A DNA stretch of 64,000 bases from Micavibrio sp. UBA2638 (GCA_002359735.1 DENS01000009.1:62001-126000), one strand, 5' to 3'; shown: positions 53,876 to 63,137, numbered from the stretch's first letter. Numbers and translations are program-made. Notes: a model not told the origin generated them from the sequence alone.

Positions 53876-54955
53876 ATGGATCAAGTCTTTTCCAATAACG
53901 ATGTTGTAATAATGAAACAAGGTAATATTGGCCGTATTACTCTTAATCGCCCGAAATCATTAAACTCCCTTAATCTGGATATGATTCGTGAAATTACAAT
54001 CGCCCTGGATGCATGGGGCCGCGACGATAGTGTTAAGGCTGTGTTTATGGACGGTAATGGTGATCGCGCTTTTTGCGCGGGCGGGGATATAAAGGGGTTT
54101 TATAAAGCCGGCATGGATTACAGGCGTGGTAATTTAGGCATTGATGTTGCCATGCTGTTTTTCCGTGAAGAATATGAATTGAACAGTAAGATATTTTCCT
54201 ATAGTAAGCCAATAATTGCGCATATGCATGGGATTACTATGGGCGGAGGCTTTGGCCTGGCAGGGAATGCCCGCTTTAGGCTCGTTGCCCCTGATACGGC
54301 CTTTGCTATGCCTGAGGCTAAGATCGGCTTTTTTCCTGATGTCGGTAGTATGTATCATTTAAAACGTTTGCCGCATCATATGGGGCTGTATATGGCTTTA
54401 ACCGGCAATACAATTTCCGCCTCAGATATGCTTTTTTGTGATTTGGCGTGCGGCTTGCTTCAGAAAAAAGATGTTGAAGATTTTTTAGGCGCGTTGTCGC
54501 AAAGCCTGGCCAACGTTGCGGCGGCCGATGCCGGCGAAGCGGTGGAGATACTCCTGCAAAACAATTGTTATATTAGCGCTAGCTTAGGGCATCCTAGTGA
54601 AATTATGCAGAAATCTGATGAAATAGAGAAGGTTTTTGAAGGCCCCAGCGTAGTAGATATAATAAATGCGGCCGCAAAAGGTGATGGCTTAATAAAAGAA
54701 GCGCATCAAGTTATGCAGGGCAATTCGCCCTTTAGCATGTGTTTAGCTTTTAAATATTACTACCGAGAATGTTTGGAAACATTTGCAGATATCATTGAGC
54801 AAGACTTGATCTTGGCTACCAATTTTGCCAAAGGACGAGACTTCTATGAGGGCATCAGAGCTGCTGTAATCGATAAGGACCGGTCGCCCAAGTGGGAGGA
54901 GGCGAGCCCAGAAAACGTTGAGCCTGAGGTATTGGAACGGTATTTTTTAAGGTAA
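53876..54955 (+). CDS. Enoyl-CoA hydratase/isomerase family protein, probable 3-hydroxyisobutyryl-CoA hydrolase
   Basis: Crotonase-fold protein of 359 residues: GRITLNRPKSLNSLN, then oxyanion-hole block GDRAFCAGGDIKGFYKAG, HGITMGGGFGLAGNARFR and the acidic catalytic region PDTAFAMPEAKIGFFPDVGS. The size and the FFPDVG motif favour 3-hydroxyisobutyryl-CoA hydrolase of valine breakdown over a hydratase. The ATG at 53876 is preferred to an earlier in-frame ATG at 53825 that adds a hydrophobic leader not found in the family. Function by family only. Confidence 0.85.
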   Translation: MDQVFSNNDVVIMKQGNIGRITLNRPKSLNSLNLDMIREITIALDAWGRDDSVKAVFMDGNGDRAFCAGGDIKGFYKAGMDYRRGNLGIDVAMLFFREEYELNSKIFSYSKPIIAHMHGITMGGGFGLAGNARFRLVAPDTAFAMPEAKIGFFPDVGSMYHLKRLPHHMGLYMALTGNTISASDMLFCDLACGLLQKKDVEDFLGALSQSLANVAAADAGEAVEILLQNNCYISASLGHPSEIMQKSDEIEKVFEGPSVVDIINAAAKGDGLIKEAHQVMQGNSPFSMCLAFKYYYRECLETFADIIEQDLILATNFAKGRDFYEGIRAAVIDKDRSPKWEEASPENVEPEVLERYFLR

Positions 54956-55025
54956 CTTTATCGTGTTGTTAACGTCTTTAGGGTTAAAATGCGGGAATAT
55001 TTAAGAACGGAGTGTCGTTAGGATT

Positions 55026-55931
55026 ATGAAATTTTTTACAATTATTACATGTCTTCTGTCATTGCTTATGCTGGGCGTTGGTGGTTTTTCGGCACCGGTA
55101 AAAGCGCAGGGAGCCAACAATATACTCGTGCCGGATTTTGAACATTTTTACGATGATGTGACATTAGAAAAGTTGTCGAAATTATATTGGCGCCTCAATA
55201 AATTTGATATTAGTGACAATCAGTCCATTGATGATTTTCTTCGGATAAACGAATGTGATATTTATACGCAATACATATTTAATGAGTTTGAATGGCAAGG
55301 CGTTCGAAAAAAAGCCAGGGAGTATATTACCCAGAATGTAGAAACATTCCCAGATCGCTTTAAGTTTGAACAACCGTTGCGTCTGAAGGACTATAATGCA
55401 AGAACGCAAATGTTTGAAATTTTACCGGAATATCAAATTGACGGGATTCGTAAATTCGAGGTTTATGCGAAAGATATAGATGAAAGAGTTTGTCTTGCGT
55501 CCGGTAATCGCGGGGTAAAGCAGATCGAAAATTACCCTAAAGTGTTGCTTGTTGAGTTAAATCAGCCTGTAAATTTGACACAAATCCCAGTGCAGCCAGC
55601 CGTTGCAAAGCGTTATATAGATGAAAAAATGCAGGAGTTTTTGAAAATTAGGGAAAGTCGCCGTAGCCGCGAGGTTATGTATTCTTTGCGCGATGCCTAT
55701 ATTGTGATGAAGTTCCGGGCGTTTTCATATAAGGGGACGGACATCATTATGAATGGTTTGGAGCGTGATAACATTTATGCGATGTTAGAGGGCTATGAGA
55801 TCTATGCAGACCCTAACCATGAGGTCCTGTTGTATTTTGAAAATTATATTCGTAAGTCACAAGAAAAACCGCTTGATGTGCGTTTGAAAGAACAGTTTGA
55901 AGCCCTTAAGAAAAAACGAAATCAAGATTAG
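55026..55931 (+). CDS. Exported protein of unknown function
   Basis: Signal peptide (about 27 residues, ending KAQG) and 274 mature residues: acidic and aromatic stretches (PDFEHFYDDVTLEKLSKLYW, IDDFLRINECDIY), then a mixed domain (FEILPEYQIDGIRKFEVYA, YPKVLLVELNQPVNL) and a Lys/Arg-rich helical end. I do not recognise the family. A TTAGGA site precedes the ATG. It lies 70 bases after the hydrolase gene on the same strand and converges on folB with a 14-base gap. Confidence 0.72.
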   Translation: MKFFTIITCLLSLLMLGVGGFSAPVKAQGANNILVPDFEHFYDDVTLEKLSKLYWRLNKFDISDNQSIDDFLRINECDIYTQYIFNEFEWQGVRKKAREYITQNVETFPDRFKFEQPLRLKDYNARTQMFEILPEYQIDGIRKFEVYAKDIDERVCLASGNRGVKQIENYPKVLLVELNQPVNLTQIPVQPAVAKRYIDEKMQEFLKIRESRRSREVMYSLRDAYIVMKFRAFSYKGTDIIMNGLERDNIYAMLEGYEIYADPNHEVLLYFENYIRKSQEKPLDVRLKEQFEALKKKRNQD

Positions 55932-55945
55932 GGCAGGGGGGATTT

Positions 55946-56320
55946 TTACTGTGGTTTTGTACGCTTAATGCGAATGCCCAGTATACCTTCTTTTTCATGT
56001 CCCATTACACTGGGTTTCTTAATTTCGACCATGACACTTGATGTGCCGTTAATGCCCATGACGTGGTCAGCAATGGTTTCAGCCAGCGTTTCAATCAAAT
56101 TATAATGGCGCTCGGCTATTGCGTTTTTAATGATTTGTATGATGGATTCATAATTAATTGTGTTCTTTATATCGTCTTGATCAAAGCGCCGTGCGTTCAT
56201 GTAGCCAATACACAGGGACAGGATTACTTTTTGTGTCGCTTTTTTTTCGTGGTCATAGATGCCGACCGATGCCTGTTGCTCAAAACCCTTAATAAAGATT
56301 TCATTGTATGTTGAAGACAT
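55946..56320 (-). CDS. folB: Dihydroneopterin aldolase
   Basis: Cleaves dihydroneopterin to 6-hydroxymethyldihydropterin, just before FolK. 124 residues: IFIKGFEQQASVGIYDHEKK start, TINYESIIQIIKNAI, YNLIETLAETIADHVM (with the active-site region), and VMVEIKKPSVMGHEKEGILGI. Its ATG overlaps the TAA stop of ccrM by one base (TAATG), so it is translationally coupled to ccrM, far from folK-folP. Confidence 0.93.
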   Translation of the reverse strand: MSSTYNEIFIKGFEQQASVGIYDHEKKATQKVILSLCIGYMNARRFDQDDIKNTINYESIIQIIKNAIAERHYNLIETLAETIADHVMGINGTSSVMVEIKKPSVMGHEKEGILGIRIKRTKPQ

Positions 56321-57423
56321 TATTGACTGGCCATTTCCGCGCGTATTTTTTCTCTTAACGTATCGATGGGCTTATGTGTTTTTCCATCCTGATAATGCCA
56401 ATAGGTCCAGCCGTTGCAAGAGGGTGCATTTTGAAGCGCTGCACCAACTTTATGAATCGAGCCTCGCATACGGTCAATACGGTTTTGAGCCATCACGCTC
56501 CCATCGGCGTGGATTGTTACACTGTGCTTCATTTTCGCATCACTTAGGGTCGTTCCTGGCTTTAGCAGACCTTTTTCAATAAGGGTTCCAAACGGTACGC
56601 GGGGCTGTTCGCGTTTCTCTTTGATTGTCACCAGATTCTTATCTAGTGATTTTATGGCGCTAATGCGTTTTCTGGCATGGGCGGCATACATTTCTTCGCG
56701 TTCTATACCTATAAAACGGCGTCCAAGTTTTTTGGCCACAGCGCCAGTTGTTCCTGTCCCGAAAAATGGATCAAGGATAATATCATCTGTCTGCGTAGAG
56801 GCCATCAGAACACGTGCCAGAAGGCTTTCCGGTTTTTGGGTCGGGTGGGCTTTCTTTCCGTCCTTGTTTTTTAATCGCTCTTCGCCTGTGCATAGTGGTA
56901 AATACCAGTCAGAACGCATTTGTTTGTCTTCGTTCAGTGATTTCATAGCATCATAGTTAAAGCGGTATTTTGATTCCTGTGACTTTGATGCCCAGATGAG
57001 TGTTTCATGGGCATTGCAGAACCGGCGTCCACGAAAGTTGGGCATGGGGTTAGATTTGCGCCATATTATGTCATTTAAGATCCAAAAGCCCAAATCCTGT
57101 AATATCGTACCGAGGCGGAAAATGTTATGGTAGCTGCCAATTACCCAGATGCTTCCGTCTGGTTTTAGGGTTTTCTTGGCCGCTCCTAGCCATTCACGTG
57201 TAAATTCATCATAGGCTTTTAACGACTCAAACTGATCCCAATGATCGTCCACGGCATCTACTTTTGAATTATTCGGGCGATGTAGATCTCCCTGAAGTTG
57301 AAGATTATAAGGCGGGTCGGCAAAAATACAATCAATGCTTTCGCGGGGCATATTGTTCATTATTTTTACGCAATCGCCCACTTGAATGGTGTCTGTGGGC
57401 AAGTCATTTTTTTGACTCGACAT
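56320..57423 (-). CDS. ccrM: Cell cycle DNA adenine methyltransferase CcrM (GANTC)
   Basis: Methylates adenine in GANTC during the alphaproteobacterial cell cycle. Beta-class order: DPPY motif (residues 36-39) comes first, then the SAM-binding FGTGTT block (D218PFFGTGTT) late. It also has NPMPNFRGRRFCNAHETL and AHPTQKPESLLARVLMAS, and the CcrM C-terminal region (PFGTLIEKGLLKPGTTLS, NGWTYWHYQ). 367 residues fits. The ATG at 57423 is chosen over a TTG at 57429 because the AAGAAGGA site then lies 6-7 bases away. The upstream region holds an exceptional GANTC cluster. Confidence 0.96.
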   Translation of the reverse strand: MSSQKNDLPTDTIQVGDCVKIMNNMPRESIDCIFADPPYNLQLQGDLHRPNNSKVDAVDDHWDQFESLKAYDEFTREWLGAAKKTLKPDGSIWVIGSYHNIFRLGTILQDLGFWILNDIIWRKSNPMPNFRGRRFCNAHETLIWASKSQESKYRFNYDAMKSLNEDKQMRSDWYLPLCTGEERLKNKDGKKAHPTQKPESLLARVLMASTQTDDIILDPFFGTGTTGAVAKKLGRRFIGIEREEMYAAHARKRISAIKSLDKNLVTIKEKREQPRVPFGTLIEKGLLKPGTTLSDAKMKHSVTIHADGSVMAQNRIDRMRGSIHKVGAALQNAPSCNGWTYWHYQDGKTHKPIDTLREKIRAEMASQ

Positions 57424-57544
57424 ATCCAATATCCTTCTTAATTGAAGGACGAATCATGAGTCAAAATGGAGTCGGCGTCAAGAAAAAAATCTCGATTCTT
57501 TGTTTAGACTCAAATGTTTGTGTTGTGTTCTTCATTGCTGAGTC
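57414..57544. promoter_or_regulatory. Cluster of seven GANTC sites at and upstream of ccrM
   Basis: Starts at 57414 (GACTC), 57451 (GAATC), 57458 (GAGTC), 57469 (GAGTC), 57494 (GATTC), 57507 (GACTC) and 57540 (GAGTC). The first is in the 5' end of ccrM, five are in the ccrM-rnhB gap and the last is at the rnhB 3' end. About one per 260 bases would be expected by chance. The methylation state could feed back on ccrM, as in Caulobacter, whose promoter has two such sites. Confidence 0.7.
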
Positions 57545-58191
57545 GAATATCTGGCGGAGGAAGGTTCTGTAATTTTACGGTCTATATACGCTTTTACTGG
57601 GGCGAAACTTTTTCTGTGATGCTCTGTAATGCCGTGGTTTTTTATCGCCAGTTTGTGTGCCGGGCTAGGGTAGCCGACATTGCTGCTCCAGCCATAATAT
57701 GGATGAATTTCATGTAGTTTTTCCATGATACGGTCTCTGGATAGTTTTGCCAGAATTGAGGCGGCGGCTATTGAGTAGGATTTGTCATCGCCCTTTTTGA
57801 TGGTGTAGGCAGGACAGGGCATGTTCTGTGGTAAGTGATTGCCATCAATCAGGATACGCATATTTGGTTTTACCGTCTCTGGCATTGCGTCAAAACTTCG
57901 TTTCATGGCCAGTAAAGTGGCTTGCAAGATGTTCATGTGGTCAATTTCTTCTACGCTGCAGGAGCCAAGTGCCCATACACAGTGTTCTTTAATATAGGCT
58001 TCGCAGTATTCCAGTTTGGTTCGCGATAGTTTCTTGCTGTCTCGTATACCGCTAATAAAAGACAGGTTCCGTTTATTTTCGGGGATGAAAACACAAGCTG
58101 TTACGACAGGCCCAGCGAGAGGACCTCTGCCGACCTCATCAATGCCGCAAACCTTATTACCGTATTGTTCTTCCAGCGAAAAGTCAGGCAT
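57532..58191 (-). CDS. rnhB: Ribonuclease HII
   Basis: Cleaves RNA in RNA-DNA hybrids and misincorporated ribonucleotides. 219 residues: CGIDEVGRGPLAGPVV with acidic residues Asp18 and Glu19, GIRDSKKLS, ILIDGNHLP (third acidic), KKGDDKSYSIAAASILAKL and the conserved Tyr in HPYYGWSSNVGY. Follows pepN on the same strand by 7 bases and precedes ccrM. The run pepN-rnhB-ccrM-folB is tightly spaced except for the ccrM leader. Confidence 0.96.
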   Translation of the reverse strand: MPDFSLEEQYGNKVCGIDEVGRGPLAGPVVTACVFIPENKRNLSFISGIRDSKKLSRTKLEYCEAYIKEHCVWALGSCSVEEIDHMNILQATLLAMKRSFDAMPETVKPNMRILIDGNHLPQNMPCPAYTIKKGDDKSYSIAAASILAKLSRDRIMEKLHEIHPYYGWSSNVGYPSPAHKLAIKNHGITEHHRKSFAPVKAYIDRKITEPSSARYSTQQ

Positions 58192-58198
58192 TATAAGT

Positions 58199-60826
58199 TT
58201 ATTTCAGACTTTTGCTAACGATTTCATAAACGTCCGGGGATAGGTCTGGCGTTTGTACAATGCGTTCCAAGGCATCTTTCATGTTGGCCTGACGCGCGGT
58301 GGAATATTTTCTCCAGTCCCGCATAGGCGTTAATAAGCGAGCCGCAATTTGCGGGTTTATGCTATTGAGTTCAATAATCGCATCGGCAAGAAAATGGTAT
58401 CCTGTCCCGTCTTCTGCATGAAAACATGCGTAATTGTTCATGGCAAAGGCGGCGAATAAAGAGCGCACGCGGTTCGGGTTCTTCATCGTGAAGTCAGCAT
58501 GCGCCCGTAATATTTTTAAATGCGATATGATGTCCGGGCGAACGCTTGATGCCTGAACGGAGAACCATTTGTCGATGACAAGCGGGTAATTTCGATATGT
58601 TTGGTAAAAATCGTGTAGAACCTCGTCACGTTCCGTGTTTTGGTTTGAAGCAATAGCGCTAAGTGCTGCCATGCGGTCTGTCATGTTATCGGCCCCAAAA
58701 TAATGGGATTTGGCTAGTTTTGCGCAGCCTGTACCTTGAGTACAAGTTAAGATGGATAGGGCTACATTACGAATGGCTCGTTTTGCCATTGCAGTCGGAG
58801 CGATCGAAAAGGCTTCCGTTTGTTCATTGGCTTTATATATTTTTTGCAAGGCGCCTTTATGCGTGCGTTTAAGAGCTGCCAATGCATATTGGCGGGCTTT
58901 ATAGGCGGCAACAGGGTCAGCATTCTGGCGTTTTTGAATAAGGGTTGATACATCGGGTAATGTCATTGACCGCGCATATAAGGCAAGATCGTCGCCGGAA
59001 ACGGCATCTTGCTGGGCGTATTTATACATGTCCCCGTGCCGGTTTAGAAACTCTTCCGGTATTTCTGGTTTAAAGTTTCCCTTTTCAAATTCATCTGTTA
59101 GTAAATTGAGAGTTTTCCGGTCTAAATGTTGGCCTGCTTCCCAGCGATTAAACCCATCATAGATTTCATGTTTTGTTAAAAAACTGTAATCATTATCGCT
59201 CAGATCTGTTTCTAAATACACGGGTGCGGAAAAATTACGCAAGATTGAGGGTGTTGGTAAAGCCGGGACATCTTCAATTGTAAAATTTTGTGTCTCTTTA
59301 CGCAGATGTAGAATTTCAGTGCCAATCAAATCTTCACCATCTGGCCCAATCAAGCCAATGGCCACGGGTATATGCATGGGCTGTTTATCTGGTTGTCCGG
59401 GCGTAGCCGGGATGCTCTGCTTTAAGGTAATATTATACGTTTGCGTGGCCTCATCGTGCCGGCCTGTGAAGTTGACCGTTGGAGTTCCTGCCTGAGAATA
59501 CCATAGTTTGAATTGCGTTAGATCCATTCCTGATGCATCTTCCATGCATTTGACCCAATCATCACAGGTCGCGGCTTCTCCATCATGTCTTGTGAAGTAT
59601 AGGTCTGTGGCTTTTCTGTATAGCTCTGCACCTAAAATGGTGCGGAACATGCGGATCACTTCCGCCCCTTTTTCATATACTGTCATCGTGTAGAAATTGT
59701 TGATTTCAATATAATTATCGGGGCGTATGGGGTGTGCCAAAGGGCCAGCATCTTCGGAAAACTGCAAACGGCGCAGATGTGTTACGTCGTCAATGCGTTG
59801 TACGGAGCGGGAGTTTAAGTCAGCAGAAAATTCCTGATCACGAAAAACGGTTAAACCCTCTTTTAATGATAGTTGAAACCAGTCACGACATGTTACCCGG
59901 TTGCCACTCCAATTATGGAAGTATTCATGCGCTATGACGCTTTCAACACGCATGAAATCTGCGTCGGTTGCTGTTTCTTTGGCCGCCAGCACTAGGGCTG
60001 TGTTGAAAATGTTAAGGCTTTTATTTTCCATTGCGCCCATATTGAAATCGCTGACAGCAACGATGTTAAATAAATCCAAGTCGTATTCCAGACCATAAGT
60101 ATCTTCATCCCATTTCATTGATTTTTTCAGGCTTTCCATTGCGTGATGGCACTGGTTCTCATCGCCTGGCCTAACATAGATGTATAAATCAACCTTGCGG
60201 CCAGACATGGTGGTGAAAGTGTCGTGGATATGGCTTAATTTGCCGGCGACCAGCGCAAATAGATAGCATGGCTTTGGGTGCGGATCATGCCATGTGGTTG
60301 AATGGCGCCCTTTATCCAGCTTATCAGTTGCGATTTTATTGCCATTGGAAAGTAACACAGGGTAATGGTCGGCATTGGCTTCTATGCGCGTTGTGAACGT
60401 GGTCATGATATCTGGCCGGTCGAGATAATAAGTAATGCGGCGGAACCCCTCGGCCTCACATTGGGTGCAGTAATTGCCGCCGGATTTATAAAGCCCTTCA
60501 AGGCGGGTATTGTCTTCAGGTGAGATTTTTGTCCGTATCTTAAGCGTAAAGCTATCTTTGTTTGGGCATGTAATGGTCATGCCTGTATCATCAATGCTAT
60601 ATGCATTAAGGGCTTGATCGTCTAGCTCTACAGACAGTAATTCTAACGCTTCGCCGTGTAGAAATAAGTTTTCTGTATTGCCTTTGGCATTTGTAATTTG
60701 CATTTCTGACGTCACAATTGTATGGCCGTCATGAATGTCGAAATCCAGATCAATATGGCCGACCTGGTATGGTGAGGGTTTATAATCTTTTAGATAAATT
60801 GTTTTGGGTGTGTCAGTGCGAAGCAT
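58199..60826 (-). CDS. pepN: Aminopeptidase N (M1 family, PepN type)
   Basis: Zinc metalloaminopeptidase that trims N-terminal residues. 875 residues matches E. coli PepN. Zinc ligands His300, His304 and Glu323 come from HEYFHNWSGNRV and SLKEGLTVF, and the exopeptidase motif GAMENKSLNIFN lies just before. The N-terminal domain starts KTIYLKDYKPSPY, another PepN hallmark. No signal peptide, so cytoplasmic. GAGGA precedes the ATG by 6 bases. First in the pepN-rnhB-ccrM-folB run. Confidence 0.96.
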   Translation of the reverse strand: MLRTDTPKTIYLKDYKPSPYQVGHIDLDFDIHDGHTIVTSEMQITNAKGNTENLFLHGEALELLSVELDDQALNAYSIDDTGMTITCPNKDSFTLKIRTKISPEDNTRLEGLYKSGGNYCTQCEAEGFRRITYYLDRPDIMTTFTTRIEANADHYPVLLSNGNKIATDKLDKGRHSTTWHDPHPKPCYLFALVAGKLSHIHDTFTTMSGRKVDLYIYVRPGDENQCHHAMESLKKSMKWDEDTYGLEYDLDLFNIVAVSDFNMGAMENKSLNIFNTALVLAAKETATDADFMRVESVIAHEYFHNWSGNRVTCRDWFQLSLKEGLTVFRDQEFSADLNSRSVQRIDDVTHLRRLQFSEDAGPLAHPIRPDNYIEINNFYTMTVYEKGAEVIRMFRTILGAELYRKATDLYFTRHDGEAATCDDWVKCMEDASGMDLTQFKLWYSQAGTPTVNFTGRHDEATQTYNITLKQSIPATPGQPDKQPMHIPVAIGLIGPDGEDLIGTEILHLRKETQNFTIEDVPALPTPSILRNFSAPVYLETDLSDNDYSFLTKHEIYDGFNRWEAGQHLDRKTLNLLTDEFEKGNFKPEIPEEFLNRHGDMYKYAQQDAVSGDDLALYARSMTLPDVSTLIQKRQNADPVAAYKARQYALAALKRTHKGALQKIYKANEQTEAFSIAPTAMAKRAIRNVALSILTCTQGTGCAKLAKSHYFGADNMTDRMAALSAIASNQNTERDEVLHDFYQTYRNYPLVIDKWFSVQASSVRPDIISHLKILRAHADFTMKNPNRVRSLFAAFAMNNYACFHAEDGTGYHFLADAIIELNSINPQIAARLLTPMRDWRKYSTARQANMKDALERIVQTPDLSPDVYEIVSKSLK

Positions 60827-60878
60827 GGAATCCTCATTTCAGGTTATGGCTATAGAATGCCTGAAAAGAGCGGGTTTG

Positions 60879-62027
60879 TTAAGTGATTAAGACAAGATCA
60901 TCGCGGTGTATGAGCTCGCTTCGTCCGGCATATCCCAGTATATCTTCTATATCGGCGCTGCTTTTTCCGGTAAGTGCTGATGCATTGGCGGCGTTATAGG
61001 CCACGAGCCCTGTCGCAATATGGGTCATTTCTTCATTATGAACCGTAATTGCGTCTCCACGTTTGAAGTCACCTTGAACAGATTTTACGCCGATTGGCAG
61101 AAGGCTTTTACCACTAAGCAAGGCTTTTACCGCGCCTTGGTCAATAATGACTTTTCCTTTTGGACGAATGTGACTTTGGATCCAGCGTTTTCTTGCGTTT
61201 GATTTTGTTTCCTGTGCGTAGAAAAGCGTAGAGCGGCACGTTTTGTCTGTTGCAAGTTGGTTTAAGGCGTTTGATGGGCGTCCTTCGGCAATAATGAGTG
61301 ATATGCCGGCCTGATTTGCGCTCATGGCTGCTTGAACTTTGCTTTTCATGCCGCCAGTTGAGAGGCCTGGTAGCGCATCGCCGGCCATTTTTATATGGTC
61401 TTCGGTTATTTTATCAATGACGGCAATATGCTTAGCTTCTGGATTTGTGTCAGGGTTGTCTGTATACAGGCCGTCTGCTGTGGATAATAAAATAACCAGA
61501 TCCGCGCTAACCATTTGAGCAACGCGTACCGCAAGGCTGTCGTTTTCACCGAAGCGAATTTCTGCTGTTGAAACCGTGTCATTTTCGTTGATGATGGGAA
61601 CAATGGAACGTTCTAGTAATGTATATAATGTTTCCCGCGCGTTAAGGTGCATGCGGCGGTTTTCGGTTTCGCTCATGGTCAACAAAACTTGCGCAACATT
61701 CATATTTAACGCTGAAAAGGCGGTATAGTAACTATTGAACAAGTGAAATTGTCCGACCGCAGAAGAAGCCTGTTTCATGGCCAATGGAATTTTTTGCGGC
61801 GGCGTTCCGGGTTCAATACCAATAGTGGTGCGCCCTAATGCCACGCCCCCGGAAGAAACAATAATGATTTCTTTGCCCTGTTTGCAAAGATTTTCAATGT
61901 TTACAGCGAATTGATTTACCCAGCCTTGTTTAACGCGGCCGCTGTCACTTTCGGCAACAAGAGCCGAACCAATTTTTATGACGATACGCTTACTCCGGCT
62001 TATAATATCATGGGCATCTGCACTCAT
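60879..62027 (-). CDS. proB: Glutamate 5-kinase
   Basis: Phosphorylates glutamate for proline synthesis. Amino-acid-kinase domain (KRIVIKIGSALVAESDSG, IIVSSGGVALGRTTIG, INENDTVSTAEIRFGENDSLA and LPGLSTGGMKSKVQAA) then a C-terminal PUA domain (about 285-380; KGKVIIDQGAVKALLSGKSL, RGDAITVHNEE). The ATG at 62025-62027 follows obgE by 12 bases; a 16-base tandem duplication spans the junction. proA, the next pathway gene, is not in the window. Confidence 0.96.
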   Translation of the reverse strand: MSADAHDIISRSKRIVIKIGSALVAESDSGRVKQGWVNQFAVNIENLCKQGKEIIIVSSGGVALGRTTIGIEPGTPPQKIPLAMKQASSAVGQFHLFNSYYTAFSALNMNVAQVLLTMSETENRRMHLNARETLYTLLERSIVPIINENDTVSTAEIRFGENDSLAVRVAQMVSADLVILLSTADGLYTDNPDTNPEAKHIAVIDKITEDHIKMAGDALPGLSTGGMKSKVQAAMSANQAGISLIIAEGRPSNALNQLATDKTCRSTLFYAQETKSNARKRWIQSHIRPKGKVIIDQGAVKALLSGKSLLPIGVKSVQGDFKRGDAITVHNEEMTHIATGLVAYNAANASALTGKSSADIEDILGYAGRSELIHRDDLVLIT

Positions 62028-62030
62028 GGG

Positions 62031-62062
62031 CTATATCTTTCAGGGACTATATCTTTCAGGGG
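62031..62062. repeat. 16-bp tandem duplication at the obgE-proB junction
   Basis: Units CTATATCTTTCAGGGA at 62031-62046 and CTATATCTTTCAGGGG at 62047-62062, one mismatch. On the coding (minus) strand one copy encodes the obgE end (PERYS) and the other contains the obgE stop and the leader of proB. Confidence 0.8.
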
Positions 62063-63077
62063 CTTTGTCGTCTTGGTCGCGGGCATTTTTGATTGTCGTA
62101 ATGCGGTCCGCTAATAAATACAGTAATTCTTTCGTGCCCTCGCCGGTTACGGAAGAAATTTGATGCACCTTTCGGCCAATTGCGGTCTCAAGTTGCTGAG
62201 CCTGATCCGCGGCAAGTTCTGGGCCTAGTGAATCGATCTTGGTTAGGGCGATTATCTCTTCCTTATTTTCAATGCCCCCGCCATATTGCGCAAGCTCATT
62301 CCGGATCGTTTTATACGCTGAAACGATATCATCTTGGGTGCTATCGATAAGGTGGAGAATGACACTGGTGCGTTCTACATGGCCTAAAAAGCGATCGCCA
62401 AGGCCATGCCCTTCATGGGCCCCTTCAATGAGCCCCGGAATGTCGGCAATTACAAAATCTTTATCACCAGCTTTAACAACTCCGAGATTGGGGGCGAGGG
62501 TGGTGAAGGGGTAATCAGCAATTTTGGGTTTTGCATTGGATACGACAGACAGGAATGTAGATTTTCCTGCGTTAGGCAGTCCAACAAGGCCTGCATCTGC
62601 TATTAATTTGAGCCTTAGCCATATCCCCATTTCTTGTCCAGGCCAACCCGGGGTCGATTTCCGGGGGGCCTGATTGGTGGCGCTTTTGTAATGTGTGTTG
62701 CCAAACCCGCCATCACCACCACGTAGGAATGTCATTGTTTCACCTTTTTTGGTGAAGTCTGCCAAAATAGTTTCTTTATCTTCGGCTAAAATTTGAGTTC
62801 CGACCGGAACCTTTATGATGATATCCTCACCGCCTGCGCCGGTCCGGTTTTTCCCCATACCTCCCTGACCATTTGGGGCGCGAAAATGCTGTTGGTAGCG
62901 GAAGTCAATAAGTGTATTGAGGCTATCCATTACTTCAAAGATTACATCGCCGCCGCGGCCGCCATTGCCGCCATCCGGTCCGCCAAATTCTTCGTATTTT
63001 TCACGACGAAATGAGACGCAGCCCGCGCCGCCATCTCCACTTTTTACGTAAATTTTTGCTTCGTCCAGAAATTTCAT
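62040..63077 (-). CDS. obgE: GTPase Obg (ribosome assembly and stress)
   Basis: Binds ribosome precursors, the stringent response and cell-cycle regulation. Gly-rich Obg fold (VSFRREKYEEFGGPDGGNGG, NGQGGMGKNRTGAGGEDI), then the G domain (GLVGLPNAGKSTFLS P-loop, ADIPGLIEGAHEGHGLGDRFL, ALTKIDSL, SSVTGEGTKELL). It lacks the C-terminal extra domain of Obg from some bacteria; 345 residues is normal here. Followed by proB; upstream is rpmA, with a terminator between. Confidence 0.96.
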   Translation of the reverse strand: MKFLDEAKIYVKSGDGGAGCVSFRREKYEEFGGPDGGNGGRGGDVIFEVMDSLNTLIDFRYQQHFRAPNGQGGMGKNRTGAGGEDIIIKVPVGTQILAEDKETILADFTKKGETMTFLRGGDGGFGNTHYKSATNQAPRKSTPGWPGQEMGIWLRLKLIADAGLVGLPNAGKSTFLSVVSNAKPKIADYPFTTLAPNLGVVKAGDKDFVIADIPGLIEGAHEGHGLGDRFLGHVERTSVILHLIDSTQDDIVSAYKTIRNELAQYGGGIENKEEIIALTKIDSLGPELAADQAQQLETAIGRKVHQISSVTGEGTKELLYLLADRITTIKNARDQDDKAPERYSP

Positions 63078-63107
63078 GTTAACGACCCGTTTTGACGTTT
63101 CATTAAA

Positions 63108-63137
63108 AAAAGGGGAGGCATAATCGCTTCCCCTTTT
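63108..63137 (-). terminator. Terminator after rpmA
   Basis: AAAAGGGGA at 63108-63116 pairs with TCCCCTTTT at 63129-63137, with GC pairs extending the stem inward and a T run after it on the minus strand. It lies 36 bases beyond rpmA and ahead of obgE. Confidence 0.8.
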
